DNA of 64,000 bases from positions 19,323-83,322 of the forward strand of contig RFQZ01000006.1 of NCBI GenBank assembly GCA_009924735.1, read 5' to 3'. The position numbers and the translations under genes are program-made. This document shows positions 16,704 to 24,382 of this stretch, in pieces (positions within the stretch are counted from its first letter, which is position 1; the number at the start of each line of letters is the position of its first letter). Source of the DNA: Flavobacteriia bacterium (GTDB lineage: Bacteria; Bacteroidota; Bacteroidia; Flavobacteriales_D; Crocinitomicaceae). The notes beneath the pieces are model-generated. The model was given only the letters and a program-made list of their open reading frames with translations. It was not told the origin of the DNA and did not search any database.

Positions 16704-17750
16704 ATGGAATTTACAGCTGGACAAATTGCTGAAATATTAGAAGGTACGGTTGAAGGAAACTCGGATTCCAAAGTAAGCGGTTTGGCGAAGATTGAGGAGG
16801 GTGAATCAGGCATGTTATCGTTTCTTTCAAATCCAACCTACGAATCATACATCTACGCCACAAAGGCCAGCATTTGCATTGTTAACGATGGTTTTACACC
16901 TTCAAAACCACTTCCATCTACGCTTACGTTAATTCGTGTCGCAGATGCCTATGGCTGTTTTGCAAAACTCCTAGAGTTATATAATCAAAGCAAAAAAAGA
17001 CAACCTGAAATAGAACAACCTAATTTTATTCATGCCACAGCGAAATTGGGGGAATCGTTATACATTGGTGCTTTTGCCTACATCGGCAAATACGTCACCC
17101 TCGCGGATGGCGTATCCATTCACCCAAATGCTTTTATTGGTGACCATGTGAAAATCGGTGCAAATACGATCATTCATGCAGGTGTGAAAATTTATGACAG
17201 CTCTATCATCGGTGAAAATTGCATCATCCACGCAGGTACTGTCATTGGCTCCGATGGGTTTGGCTTTGCGCCAGACGCTCAAGGGGTTTTCAGCAAAGTA
17301 CCTCAAATTGGAAATGTTGTCATCGAAGACGACGTTGAAATTGGTGCAAACACGACCATTGACCGGGCGACCATGGGGTCTACCTATATTCGAAAAGGCG
17401 TAAAAATTGACAACCTCTGTCAAATTGCGCACAACGTTGACATCGATATGCATTCTGCTTTGGCTGCGCAAGTAGGCATCGCCGGGTCCGCAAAAATCGG
17501 TAAACATGTGATGATTGGTGGACAAGCCGGGATCAGCGGACATTTACACATTGCAGACGGCACAAAAATCGTTGCACAATCAGGGGTTCCTGCCACTGTA
17601 AAAAAAGCCGAAACCTTAATGGGCTCACCTGCCATCCCCTTATTAGATTTCAAAAAATCATACATCGGGTATCGCAGGTTACCGGAAATATTGGACGATG
17701 TAAGGAACCTAAAAAAAGAAGTGCAATCACTTAAGGATACGAAAGGATAA
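16704..17750 (+). CDS. lpxD: UDP-3-O-(3-hydroxyacyl)glucosamine N-acyltransferase
   Basis: LpxD adds the amide-linked 3-hydroxyacyl chain to UDP-3-O-acyl-glucosamine in lipid A synthesis. The 348-aa protein has an N-terminal UDP-binding domain (about 1-100: SGLAKIEEGESGMLSFLSNP) and a left-handed beta-helix of hexapeptide repeats (about 105-315), including GTVIGSDGFGF, the catalytic His in QIAHNVDID near residue 240 and GGQAGISGH. The C-terminal helix (DDVRNLKKEVQSLKD) is the usual trimer coiled coil. It is the first gene of lpxD-lpxC/fabZ-lpxA; the gap to lpxC is four bases. Confidence 0.97.
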   Translation: MEFTAGQIAEILEGTVEGNSDSKVSGLAKIEEGESGMLSFLSNPTYESYIYATKASICIVNDGFTPSKPLPSTLTLIRVADAYGCFAKLLELYNQSKKRQPEIEQPNFIHATAKLGESLYIGAFAYIGKYVTLADGVSIHPNAFIGDHVKIGANTIIHAGVKIYDSSIIGENCIIHAGTVIGSDGFGFAPDAQGVFSKVPQIGNVVIEDDVEIGANTTIDRATMGSTYIRKGVKIDNLCQIAHNVDIDMHSALAAQVGIAGSAKIGKHVMIGGQAGISGHLHIADGTKIVAQSGVPATVKKAETLMGSPAIPLLDFKKSYIGYRRLPEILDDVRNLKKEVQSLKDTKG

Positions 17751-17754
17751 TTCA

Positions 17755-19158
17755 ATGATAGAAAAACAAAACACACTCAAAGATTCCGTCTCCTTACTTG
17801 GGGTTGGACTCCACACAGGAGAAAAGGTAACGCTGCAAATCTGCCCTGCTCCCGAAAACCATGGCTATAAATTTCAACGGATCGACCTTGAAAACCAACC
17901 CATTATCAATGCAGATGTTGATTTGGTGGTTTCTACCGACCGCGGTACAACCTTAGAATTCAAAGGTGCCCGTGTCTATACCACAGAACATGTACTTGCC
18001 GCTTTGGTTGGTTGTGGAATTGACAATGCTTTAATCAAAATTGACGCACCAGAAATCCCTATTTTAGATGGAAGCTCTTTACCCTATGTGAGAGCCATTC
18101 AAGAGGTAGGAATCCAAGAACAAAATGCAGAAAGATTGTACTTCGAATTGGACGAGAACATTCCGTGGGAAGACTTAGACAAAGGGATTGAGTTTTTAGC
18201 CATTCCAAACAAGGAATACCGTCTCACCGTAATGGTGGATTACAATTCTCCCATCCTCGGCACACAACATGCAAGCATGTACCATATTGGCGAATTCAAT
18301 ACAGAAATCGCACCTTGCAGAACCTTTGTATTTCTCAGGGAATTGGAGTTTCTTGCCAATAACAACCTGATCAAAGGGGGCGATTTAGACAATGCAATTG
18401 TATTGGTAGACCGCATAGACATCTCTAAAGAAGAATTGGACCGATTGGCAAAATTACTTGGAAAAGAAGAACTGGAAATTTCCATTGATGGAATTGGGGT
18501 ATTGAACAGCCTGAAACTTCAATATGAAAATGAGCCTGCACGTCATAAATTACTCGACATCGTCGGAGATTTGGCATTGATTGGACGTCCCATTAAAGCA
18601 CATATCCTTGCTGCACGTCCCGGTCATTCTGGAAATGTACGTTTTGCAAAGGTGCTGAAGGAACAAATCAAACACCAACAAGGCAAAGGGAAATTTTTCG
18701 ACCTCACCAAGAAACCGCACTACGACATCAACGACATTGAAAAACTCCTTCCTCACCGTTATCCCTTTTTATTGGTGGATAAAATCTTGGAGATTCATGA
18801 AAACACAATCATTGGTGTTAAGAATGTAACTCTTAATGAACCCATCTTCACAGGCCATTTCCCTGGAAACCCTATTTTCCCTGGCGTTTTGCAAATTGAG
18901 GCCATGGCGCAAGTAGGTGGAATTTTTGCCCTAAGTAAGGTCACTGCCGCACATTTATACTCTACCTATTTCATGAAGATTGACAAAGTGAAATTTAAAT
19001 CGAAAATCATCCCTGGGGATACCATCGTATTTGAATTAAACTTGCTTTCCCCCATACGCAGAGGCTTGGTGGAAATGGGAGGTGTTGCTTACGTCAACGG
19101 AAAAGTGGTGCTTGAAGCAGAGATGTTGGCACAAATCATTAAAGACAAAACAGAATGA
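17755..19158 (+). CDS. lpxC/fabZ: Bifunctional LpxC deacetylase / FabZ dehydratase
   Basis: A 467-aa fusion typical of Bacteroidota. The N-terminal part (about 1-305) is the zinc enzyme UDP-3-O-acyl-GlcNAc deacetylase, the committed step of lipid A synthesis: SVSLLGVGLHTGEKVTL at the start, zinc His in VYTTEHVLAALVG near residue 77, APCRTFVF near 185, and the HKLLDIVGDL and HILAARPGHSGN motifs near 263-290. The C-terminal part (about 320-467) is 3-hydroxyacyl-ACP dehydratase: catalytic His in LPHRYPFLLVDKI and catalytic Glu in GHFPGNPIFPGVLQIEAMAQ. Both active sites look intact. The stop overlaps the lpxA start by four bases. Confidence 0.97.
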   Translation: MIEKQNTLKDSVSLLGVGLHTGEKVTLQICPAPENHGYKFQRIDLENQPIINADVDLVVSTDRGTTLEFKGARVYTTEHVLAALVGCGIDNALIKIDAPEIPILDGSSLPYVRAIQEVGIQEQNAERLYFELDENIPWEDLDKGIEFLAIPNKEYRLTVMVDYNSPILGTQHASMYHIGEFNTEIAPCRTFVFLRELEFLANNNLIKGGDLDNAIVLVDRIDISKEELDRLAKLLGKEELEISIDGIGVLNSLKLQYENEPARHKLLDIVGDLALIGRPIKAHILAARPGHSGNVRFAKVLKEQIKHQQGKGKFFDLTKKPHYDINDIEKLLPHRYPFLLVDKILEIHENTIIGVKNVTLNEPIFTGHFPGNPIFPGVLQIEAMAQVGGIFALSKVTAAHLYSTYFMKIDKVKFKSKIIPGDTIVFELNLLSPIRRGLVEMGGVAYVNGKVVLEAEMLAQIIKDKTE

Positions 19159-19931
19159 TTTCACCCCTTGCCAGTGTGAGCAATCAAGCAAAAATTGATC
19201 ACAACGTACGTATTGATGCTTTTTCAAACATTCACGAAAATGTTGAAATTGGCGAAGGAACCATCATCCATTCGAATGTGTCCATATTTCCAGGTACACG
19301 CATCGGTAAAAATTGCGAAATTTTCCCTGGTGCGGTCATTGGCGTCATTCCACAAGATTTAAAATTTGATGGAGAAGATACTACGGTAGAAATTGGCGAC
19401 AATACCAAAATCAGAGAGTGTGTAACGATTCACCGGGCGACCAAAGACCGATGGAAAACCGTCATTGGATCCAATTGTTTGTTAATGACCTACGTCCACG
19501 TAGCCCACGATTGTCAAATTGGAAACCACGTAATCCTTGCAAGCTATACAGGCCTATCTGGACACGTTGTCATCGATGATTTCGCCATATTAGAAGGTAA
19601 AGTTGCGGCACAGCAATTTGTTCACATTGGGAAACACGCATTCATTGGCGGTGCTTCGCTGGTGCGAAAGGATGTTCCTCCTTACATAAAAGCAGCACGA
19701 GAACCCTTAACGTTTGCAGGTGTGAATTCGGTTGGATTGCGCAGAAGAGGATACACAGACGAGCAAGTTCGACTCATCGAAGACGTTTACAGATGCATCT
19801 ATGTTCAAAACAGCAATGTTTCGAAAGGGATAGCCGCAGTATTGGAAACCATCCCAGAAACGGACATACGCGATGAAATCATTGCTTTCATTCAAGGGTC
19901 TGACAAAGGCGTAATAAGGGGAATGATATAA
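19155..19931 (+). CDS. lpxA: UDP-N-acetylglucosamine O-acyltransferase
   Basis: LpxA transfers a 3-hydroxyacyl chain from ACP to UDP-GlcNAc, the first lipid A step. The 258-aa protein is a left-handed beta-helix of hexapeptide repeats: ISPLASVSNQAKID at the start, GAVIGVIPQDLKFDGE near residue 60, the catalytic His in YVHVAHDCQIGNH near 120, and GGASLVRKDVPPYIKAARE near 165. A C-terminal helical domain follows with GLRRRGYTDEQV. It overlaps lpxC-fabZ by four bases (ATGA) and ends one base before the next gene, so the four-gene unit is probably one transcript. Confidence 0.97.
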   Translation: MISPLASVSNQAKIDHNVRIDAFSNIHENVEIGEGTIIHSNVSIFPGTRIGKNCEIFPGAVIGVIPQDLKFDGEDTTVEIGDNTKIRECVTIHRATKDRWKTVIGSNCLLMTYVHVAHDCQIGNHVILASYTGLSGHVVIDDFAILEGKVAAQQFVHIGKHAFIGGASLVRKDVPPYIKAAREPLTFAGVNSVGLRRRGYTDEQVRLIEDVYRCIYVQNSNVSKGIAAVLETIPETDIRDEIIAFIQGSDKGVIRGMI

Positions 19932-19932
19932 C

Positions 19933-21360
19933 ATGTTTCGACGCGGAGAAATTGTTACCTTAAAAATAGATGCTTTTGGATTTGGAGGTCGAGGCATCGC
20001 AAAAATACCCACTGAAAATTCTTTCTTCATTGTGTTTGTAGACAATGCTTTTCCAGGACAAACGGTCAATGCGAAAATCGACATAAAGAAAAAACAATAC
20101 GCAGAAGCGAAGCTTATAGAGGTGATTGAAAGATCTCCACTAGAAATCCCAAGTGACTTCCAAGAAATCTCCGGAGCGCCGTACATATTCGTACCCCGAG
20201 AAATTCAAAAAAAGGAAAAAATCGCTTCAACCCTTACCACCTTCTCAAAAATCAGTGGCATCAAAGACATTGAAACCTATTTTGACGGATTTATCGATTC
20301 TCCTGAAGGGTATTTTTATCGAAACAAAATGGAATACAGCTTTTCCAGAATCGGTCACGACTTACACACGGGGGAAGACATCGAAGATGCTTTCGTTTTA
20401 GGTTTTAAAAGAAGAGGAACTTGGTGGAAGGTTGAGAATTTGGAAAAACCAAGTGGTTTATTCGATGAAAAATGGGAAGAAAAACTCATCGAAATTTGTA
20501 ATTTCTGCAAAGAAACCCAACTCCCCGCATGGCACCCCCCTCAAAAAAATGGTTTTTTCAGACACTTAGTCGTTCGAAAGTCCTTCTTTGAAGACAAGTT
20601 TCTGATCAACCTTGTAACGTCTTCCGAAGACAGTCACTCGTTTGATTCTAATGCTTTCACGCGAAAATTGATTGATTTGCATGGCGATAGAATCGGTGGG
20701 ATTCAGTGGACATTGAACGATGATGTTGCCGACCGCTCCAAAATAGAAAATGGCCAGACCAAAATCCTATTCGGAAAGAATTTCGTGGAGGAAAAAATTG
20801 CCGGTTTGCGCTTTCAAATGCGGATGGAAAGTTTCTTTCAAACCAATCCAAAATGTGCTGAACGGTTGTATGACAAAGCCATTGACTATTTGTTTGAGGG
20901 ATTGAATACAGAGAAAGAAATCCTTGATTTGTTTTGCGGAACAGGCACCATCGGTCAACTCATAGCCAAAAGAGATTCCAACTTAAAAATTACGGGGGTT
21001 GACATCGTAGAAGAAGCCATTGTGGACGCAACTGAAAACGCACGTTTGAACGGCATACAAAACGTAAACTTCCTCGTGGGCGATGTGGGTAAATTTTTAA
21101 AAGAACACCCCCACTTTATCGGGAACATTGACGCCATTATGCTCGACCCTCCACGTGCAGGGATTGCCCCAAAAACCCTTCAAAAAACCATTGATTTAGG
21201 CGCGCGTTCAATTGTTTACATTTCCTGCAACCCTTCGACGCAAGCCAGGGATGCGCAAAAATTATTGGAGGCAAATTATACCCTGGAGAAATTTTGTTTG
21301 GTGGACCAATTCCCTCATACCGGTCACATTGAATCCATTGCTAAGTTCACGAAAATATGA
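19933..21360 (+). CDS. rlmD: 23S rRNA m5U methyltransferase, RlmD/RumA family, lacking the Fe-S cysteines
   Basis: A SAM-dependent RNA uridine-5-methyltransferase (475 aa). An N-terminal TRAM-like domain (FGFGGRGIAKIP near residue 15) precedes a linker and the Rossmann domain: SAM motif ILDLFCGTGTIGQL near residue 333, catalytic LDPPRAGI near 398 and the nucleophilic Cys in YISCNPSTQARD near 425. At the place where RlmD normally has a four-cysteine 4Fe-4S site (about residues 80-100) this protein reads SGAPYIFVPREIQKKEK with no cysteine. Whether it modifies U1939, U747 or tRNA U54 cannot be told from sequence. It starts one base after lpxA and overlaps cinA by four bases. Confidence 0.88.
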   Translation: MFRRGEIVTLKIDAFGFGGRGIAKIPTENSFFIVFVDNAFPGQTVNAKIDIKKKQYAEAKLIEVIERSPLEIPSDFQEISGAPYIFVPREIQKKEKIASTLTTFSKISGIKDIETYFDGFIDSPEGYFYRNKMEYSFSRIGHDLHTGEDIEDAFVLGFKRRGTWWKVENLEKPSGLFDEKWEEKLIEICNFCKETQLPAWHPPQKNGFFRHLVVRKSFFEDKFLINLVTSSEDSHSFDSNAFTRKLIDLHGDRIGGIQWTLNDDVADRSKIENGQTKILFGKNFVEEKIAGLRFQMRMESFFQTNPKCAERLYDKAIDYLFEGLNTEKEILDLFCGTGTIGQLIAKRDSNLKITGVDIVEEAIVDATENARLNGIQNVNFLVGDVGKFLKEHPHFIGNIDAIMLDPPRAGIAPKTLQKTIDLGARSIVYISCNPSTQARDAQKLLEANYTLEKFCLVDQFPHTGHIESIAKFTKI

Positions 21361-22619
21361 AGGTAGAACTCATTTCAATTGGCGATGAATTGCTCATTGG
21401 TCAGACCATTAATACCAATGCCGCGTGGCTGGGACAAGAAATTTCAAAAATTGGGGGAAGCGTTGTAAAGGTTACCACCATTTCAGACGATGCCGATGCC
21501 ATTGTGAAAGCCATATCAGAACTTGACAGTGATTTATGCATTGTCACGGGCGGACTTGGCCCAACCAACGACGACCTTACCAAGCACATTCTTTCGAAAT
21601 ATTTTGACCGTAAGCTCACGCTTCATGAACCAACGTTAAAGCACATCGAGGAATTTTTCAAACGTAGAAACCGTCCCATGTTGCAAGCAAACATTGACCA
21701 AGCCATGCTTCCGGAAGGGTGTGAAATTCTTTTCAACCGAATGGGTACCGCAGCAGGCATGTGGTTCCACGAAAAGAACAAATCACTCATCAGTTTGCCC
21801 GGCGTTCCTTTTGAAATGAAAGGGATTTTTACGGAAGAGATTATGCCTAAAATAAGGGAAAGGTTTTCATTGAATAGCCTTTACCACAGAACGATTTTAA
21901 CCCACGGAATGGGGGAAAGTTTTTTAGCCGAAAAAATCAAAGAGTGGGAGCAAAAACTACACGATGACAAATTGTCCTTGGCGTATTTGCCTTCTCCAGG
22001 AATTGTAAAATTGAGAATTACTTCCCATCGAGGAAATGCAGAAAAGGAAAAAATCAATGGGTACATTAAGGAATTGATTGACATCATTCCCACGCTTGTT
22101 TTCGGGTTTGAGGAAGAAACCATGGGTGTAGCGTTGGGGAACCTTCTTAAAAACCACAAGCGAACCATTGGAAGCGTGGAAAGCTGCACGGCAGGAAACA
22201 TAGCCTCTGCGCTGGTTGACGTTGCGGGTTCCTCGAAGTATTTCAGCGGAAGTTTATTGACGTACCAAACAGAGATGAAAACCCGTTTACTGGGAATTTC
22301 ACAAGAATTTATACAAACGCATGATGTTGTAAGTGAAGAAGTTGCGATCGAGATGGCCATGCGAGGAAAAGAAAAACTCAAGGTCGATTATTGCATCGGA
22401 ACGACAGGAATTATGGGGCCTAACGCAGGGGATTCTCAACATCCTGTGGGGACCGTTTGGGTAGCCATTGCCACCCCGAAAAAAGTGTTTGCTCAGAAAT
22501 TTAACTTTGGAGACAATCGCTCTCGCAACATAGAAATGACTACATTAGCATCCTTAAATTTAGTTCGATTGACACTATTGGAAGAATTCCCAGATGATCA
22601 TATAAAAATTCTTAATTGA
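21357..22619 (+). CDS. cinA: CinA-like protein: NMN amidohydrolase / competence-damage protein
   Basis: A 420-aa two-domain protein. The N-terminal molybdopterin-binding-like (COG1058) domain starts ELISIGDELLIGQTINTNAAW and has VTGGLGPTNDDLTK near residue 63. The C-terminal CinA/PncC domain (about 255-415) has TIGSVESCTAGNIASALVD near 270, GSLLTYQTEMKTRLLGI near 298, and TGIMGPNAGDSQHPVGTVW near 350. The C-terminal domain hydrolyses nicotinamide mononucleotide in pyridine nucleotide salvage. The overlap with the RlmD-like gene (ATGA) suggests coupled translation. Confidence 0.94.
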   Translation: MKVELISIGDELLIGQTINTNAAWLGQEISKIGGSVVKVTTISDDADAIVKAISELDSDLCIVTGGLGPTNDDLTKHILSKYFDRKLTLHEPTLKHIEEFFKRRNRPMLQANIDQAMLPEGCEILFNRMGTAAGMWFHEKNKSLISLPGVPFEMKGIFTEEIMPKIRERFSLNSLYHRTILTHGMGESFLAEKIKEWEQKLHDDKLSLAYLPSPGIVKLRITSHRGNAEKEKINGYIKELIDIIPTLVFGFEEETMGVALGNLLKNHKRTIGSVESCTAGNIASALVDVAGSSKYFSGSLLTYQTEMKTRLLGISQEFIQTHDVVSEEVAIEMAMRGKEKLKVDYCIGTTGIMGPNAGDSQHPVGTVWVAIATPKKVFAQKFNFGDNRSRNIEMTTLASLNLVRLTLLEEFPDDHIKILN

Positions 22620-22620
22620 A

Positions 22621-22652
22621 TTTGTTTTTAATCGAAAATTGTAGTTACTTTG
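22621..22652 (+). promoter_or_regulatory. Promoter of the rpmB-rpmG operon
   Basis: TTTG at 22621-22624 and TTACTTTG at 22645-22652 are separated by 20 bases, fitting the Bacteroidota -33/-7 arrangement (TTTG, about 19-21 bases, TAnnTTTG) with one mismatch in the -7 box. It lies in the gap before rpmB and leaves a leader of roughly 30 bases. Confidence 0.6.
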
Positions 22653-22685
22653 CGCTCGCTTTAATCAAAAAAAGTAATTTTACCC

Positions 22686-22922
22686 ATGTCTCGAATTTGT
22701 CAACTTACAGGAAAATCGGTGATGGTAGGAAACAACGTTTCTCACTCAAATCGAAAAACAAAAAGAAGGTTCTACCCTAATTTGGTAACCAAAAAATTCT
22801 TCATTCCAGAAGATGGCTCTTACATCACCTTGAAAGTTTCAACTTCAGCGTTGAGAACTGTGAATAAGAAAGGCATTACGGCATGCTTGAAAGAAGCGAG
22901 AACGAAAGGGTTTTTAAAATAA
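22686..22922 (+). CDS. rpmB: Large ribosomal subunit protein bL28
   Basis: bL28 of the 50S subunit, 78 aa. The N-terminal signature SRICQLTGKSVMVGNNVSHSN is diagnostic, followed by KTKRRFYPNL and the C-terminal ALRTVNKKGI. Length is normal. It opens a three-gene ribosomal cluster with rpmG and a DUF4295 protein, ahead of a terminator and ftsY. Confidence 0.98.
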   Translation: MSRICQLTGKSVMVGNNVSHSNRKTKRRFYPNLVTKKFFIPEDGSYITLKVSTSALRTVNKKGITACLKEARTKGFLK

Positions 22923-22952
22923 TCCTGTTGAGAAACAGAGAAACATTAGGAA

Positions 22953-23141
22953 ATGGCTAAGAAAAGTAAAGGAAACAGAATTCAGGTGATTTTACAGTGT
23001 ACCGAGCACAAAGAATCTGGGATGCCAGGAATGTCTAGGTATATCACAACCAAAAACCGTAAAAACACACCAGACCGATTGGAGATTAGAAAATTCAATC
23101 CCGTTTTGAAAAAGTATACACTTCACAAAGAAATTAAATAG
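22953..23141 (+). CDS. rpmG: Large ribosomal subunit protein bL33, cysteine-poor form
   Basis: bL33 of the 50S subunit, 62 aa. It has the [12 protein letters not shown] start, [20 protein letters not shown] in the middle and [10 protein letters not shown] at the end. The zinc-ribbon cysteine pairs of the C+ form are gone; one Cys remains. A short insert (ESGMPGMS) after CTEHK lengthens it, as in other Bacteroidota. It lies between rpmB and the DUF4295 gene. Confidence 0.98.
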   Translation: MAKKSKGNRIQVILQCTEHKESGMPGMSRYITTKNRKNTPDRLEIRKFNPVLKKYTLHKEIK

Positions 23142-23147
23142 TAACCC

Positions 23148-23303
23148 ATGGCTAAGAAAGTAGTTGCATCCTTGCAAAAAGGGGGCGGTAAAGAGCATAC
23201 CAAAGTAATTAAAATGGTTAAAACCACTAAAAATAATACCTATTCTTACAAAGAAGAGATTGTACTTAACGACAAAGTTAAAGAGTGGTTTTCTAAAAGC
23301 TAG
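23148..23303 (+). CDS. DUF4295 small basic protein, probable ribosomal protein bL38
   Basis: A 51-aa very basic protein (starts MAKKVVASLQKGGGKEHTK, ends VKEWFSKS) six bases after rpmG. It matches my memory of the DUF4295 family that follows rpmB and rpmG in Bacteroidota. As I recall, a cryo-EM study of the Flavobacterium johnsoniae ribosome assigned such a protein as the Bacteroidota-specific large-subunit protein bL38; I cannot verify that here. Its position between ribosomal genes and the terminator supports a ribosomal role. Confidence 0.88.
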   Translation: MAKKVVASLQKGGGKEHTKVIKMVKTTKNNTYSYKEEIVLNDKVKEWFSKS

Positions 23304-23324
23304 TTTTCAATTATAAACACATTG

Positions 23325-23348
23325 TCCCGGTTTACCGGGATTTTTTTT
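23325..23348 (+). terminator. Rho-independent terminator after the ribosomal cluster
   Basis: A six-pair GC-rich stem (TCCCGG/CCGGGA) with a TTTA loop is followed directly by eight T residues. It ends the rpmB-rpmG-DUF4295 transcript 22 bases after the last stop codon. ftsY begins 11 bases later, so ftsY must rely on readthrough or on a promoter overlapping the terminator. Confidence 0.92.
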
Positions 23349-23358
23349 GCCCAAAATT

Positions 23359-24321
23359 ATGCGGATTTTTAATTTTTTTACCAAAGGAAAAAAAGATGAT
23401 TTGGACAAAGGTTTGGAGAAATCAAAACAATCTTTACTTTCCAAGTTAACCCGTGTTCTTGTTGGGAAATCGCATGTAGATGAAGAAGTTTTAGATGAAC
23501 TCGAAGAAATACTTATTTCCTCTGATGTAGGCGTAGCCACCACATTGAAGATCATTGAAAAAATTCAAGCGCGTGTCTCGAAAGATAAAGTACTCAATAC
23601 AGCTGAACTTAACCGAGTTTTAAAGGAAGAAATTACTTCCCTCCTCTCCGACAGTACGCTCTCCATAGAAACAAACACAGTACTTCATCCCAATGAACCC
23701 TATGTTATTATGGTCGTTGGTGTAAACGGCGTAGGAAAAACCACAACCATCGGGAAATTGGCACATCAGTTCAAAAGCAATGGACTCAAGGTTGTTTTAG
23801 GAGCTGCGGATACGTTTCGAGCTGCGGCAGTCGACCAACTCATCATTTGGTCAGAACGCGTAGGGGTTGACATTGTGCAACAAGGAATGAATGCAGATCC
23901 CGCCAGCGTAGCCTTTGACACCCTTCAATCTGCAAAAGCCAGTGGGGCTGACGTCGTAATCATCGATACGGCTGGACGATTGCACAACAAAGTAAACTTG
24001 ATGAATGAACTTACGAAGATAAAGCGCGTGATGACAAAGGTGTTCCCAAATGCACCCCATGAAATTCTGCTTGTTTTGGATGGTTCAACGGGACAAAATG
24101 CCTACGAACAAGCCAAGCAGTTTTCCCAAGCCACCGAAATCAATGCCTTGGCAATCACGAAGTTGGATGGCACAGCCAAAGGAGGCGTAGTGATTGGTAT
24201 TTCAGACCAAATGCAAATCCCAGTTAAATACATTGGCGTGGGAGAAAAAATGGAGGACCTCCAGATATTTGATAAGCATGCCTTCGTGGACGCATTGTTC
24301 GGTACTTCGTTGAATTCATAA
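23359..24321 (+). CDS. ftsY: Signal recognition particle receptor FtsY
   Basis: FtsY is the SRP receptor GTPase that docks ribosome-nascent chains at the membrane. The 320-aa protein has the N domain (about 20-100) and the G domain with GVNGVGKTTTIGKLA near residue 122, DTFRAAAVDQL near 150, the DTAGR motif near 205 and TKLDGTAKGG near 270. The acidic N-terminal extension of E. coli FtsY is missing, as in many non-proteobacterial forms. I chose ATG 23359 (MRIFNFF); an in-frame TTG at 23347 lies in the T-run of the terminator. The SRP RNA gene is also in this window, about 12 kb away. Confidence 0.96.
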   Translation: MRIFNFFTKGKKDDLDKGLEKSKQSLLSKLTRVLVGKSHVDEEVLDELEEILISSDVGVATTLKIIEKIQARVSKDKVLNTAELNRVLKEEITSLLSDSTLSIETNTVLHPNEPYVIMVVGVNGVGKTTTIGKLAHQFKSNGLKVVLGAADTFRAAAVDQLIIWSERVGVDIVQQGMNADPASVAFDTLQSAKASGADVVIIDTAGRLHNKVNLMNELTKIKRVMTKVFPNAPHEILLVLDGSTGQNAYEQAKQFSQATEINALAITKLDGTAKGGVVIGISDQMQIPVKYIGVGEKMEDLQIFDKHAFVDALFGTSLNS

Positions 24322-24362
24322 CGATTTTCTGTTAATCTTTCCGATAGTTTCTCTCCTTTCAT

Positions 24363-24370
24363 TATCTTCG
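24363..24370 (+). promoter_or_regulatory. Likely -7 promoter box of the TonB-dependent receptor (TATCTTCG)
   Basis: TATCTTCG, one mismatch to TAnnTTTG, ends 12 bases before the receptor ATG in the 61-base gap after ftsY. Confidence 0.4.
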
Positions 24371-24382
24371 GGAAAATTTTTT

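Noticed and set aside
17058..17543. 161-codon open frame antisense to lpxD
   Set aside because: Shadow of the repetitive hexapeptide coding pattern; no promoter box, no recognisable domain, and lpxD on the other strand is certain.
19707..20186. 159-codon antisense frame across the lpxA/rlmD junction
   Set aside because: Spans two certain genes and lacks any protein signature.
21881..22381. 166-codon open frame antisense to cinA
   Set aside because: Composition is that of reversed coding sequence and it has no family features.
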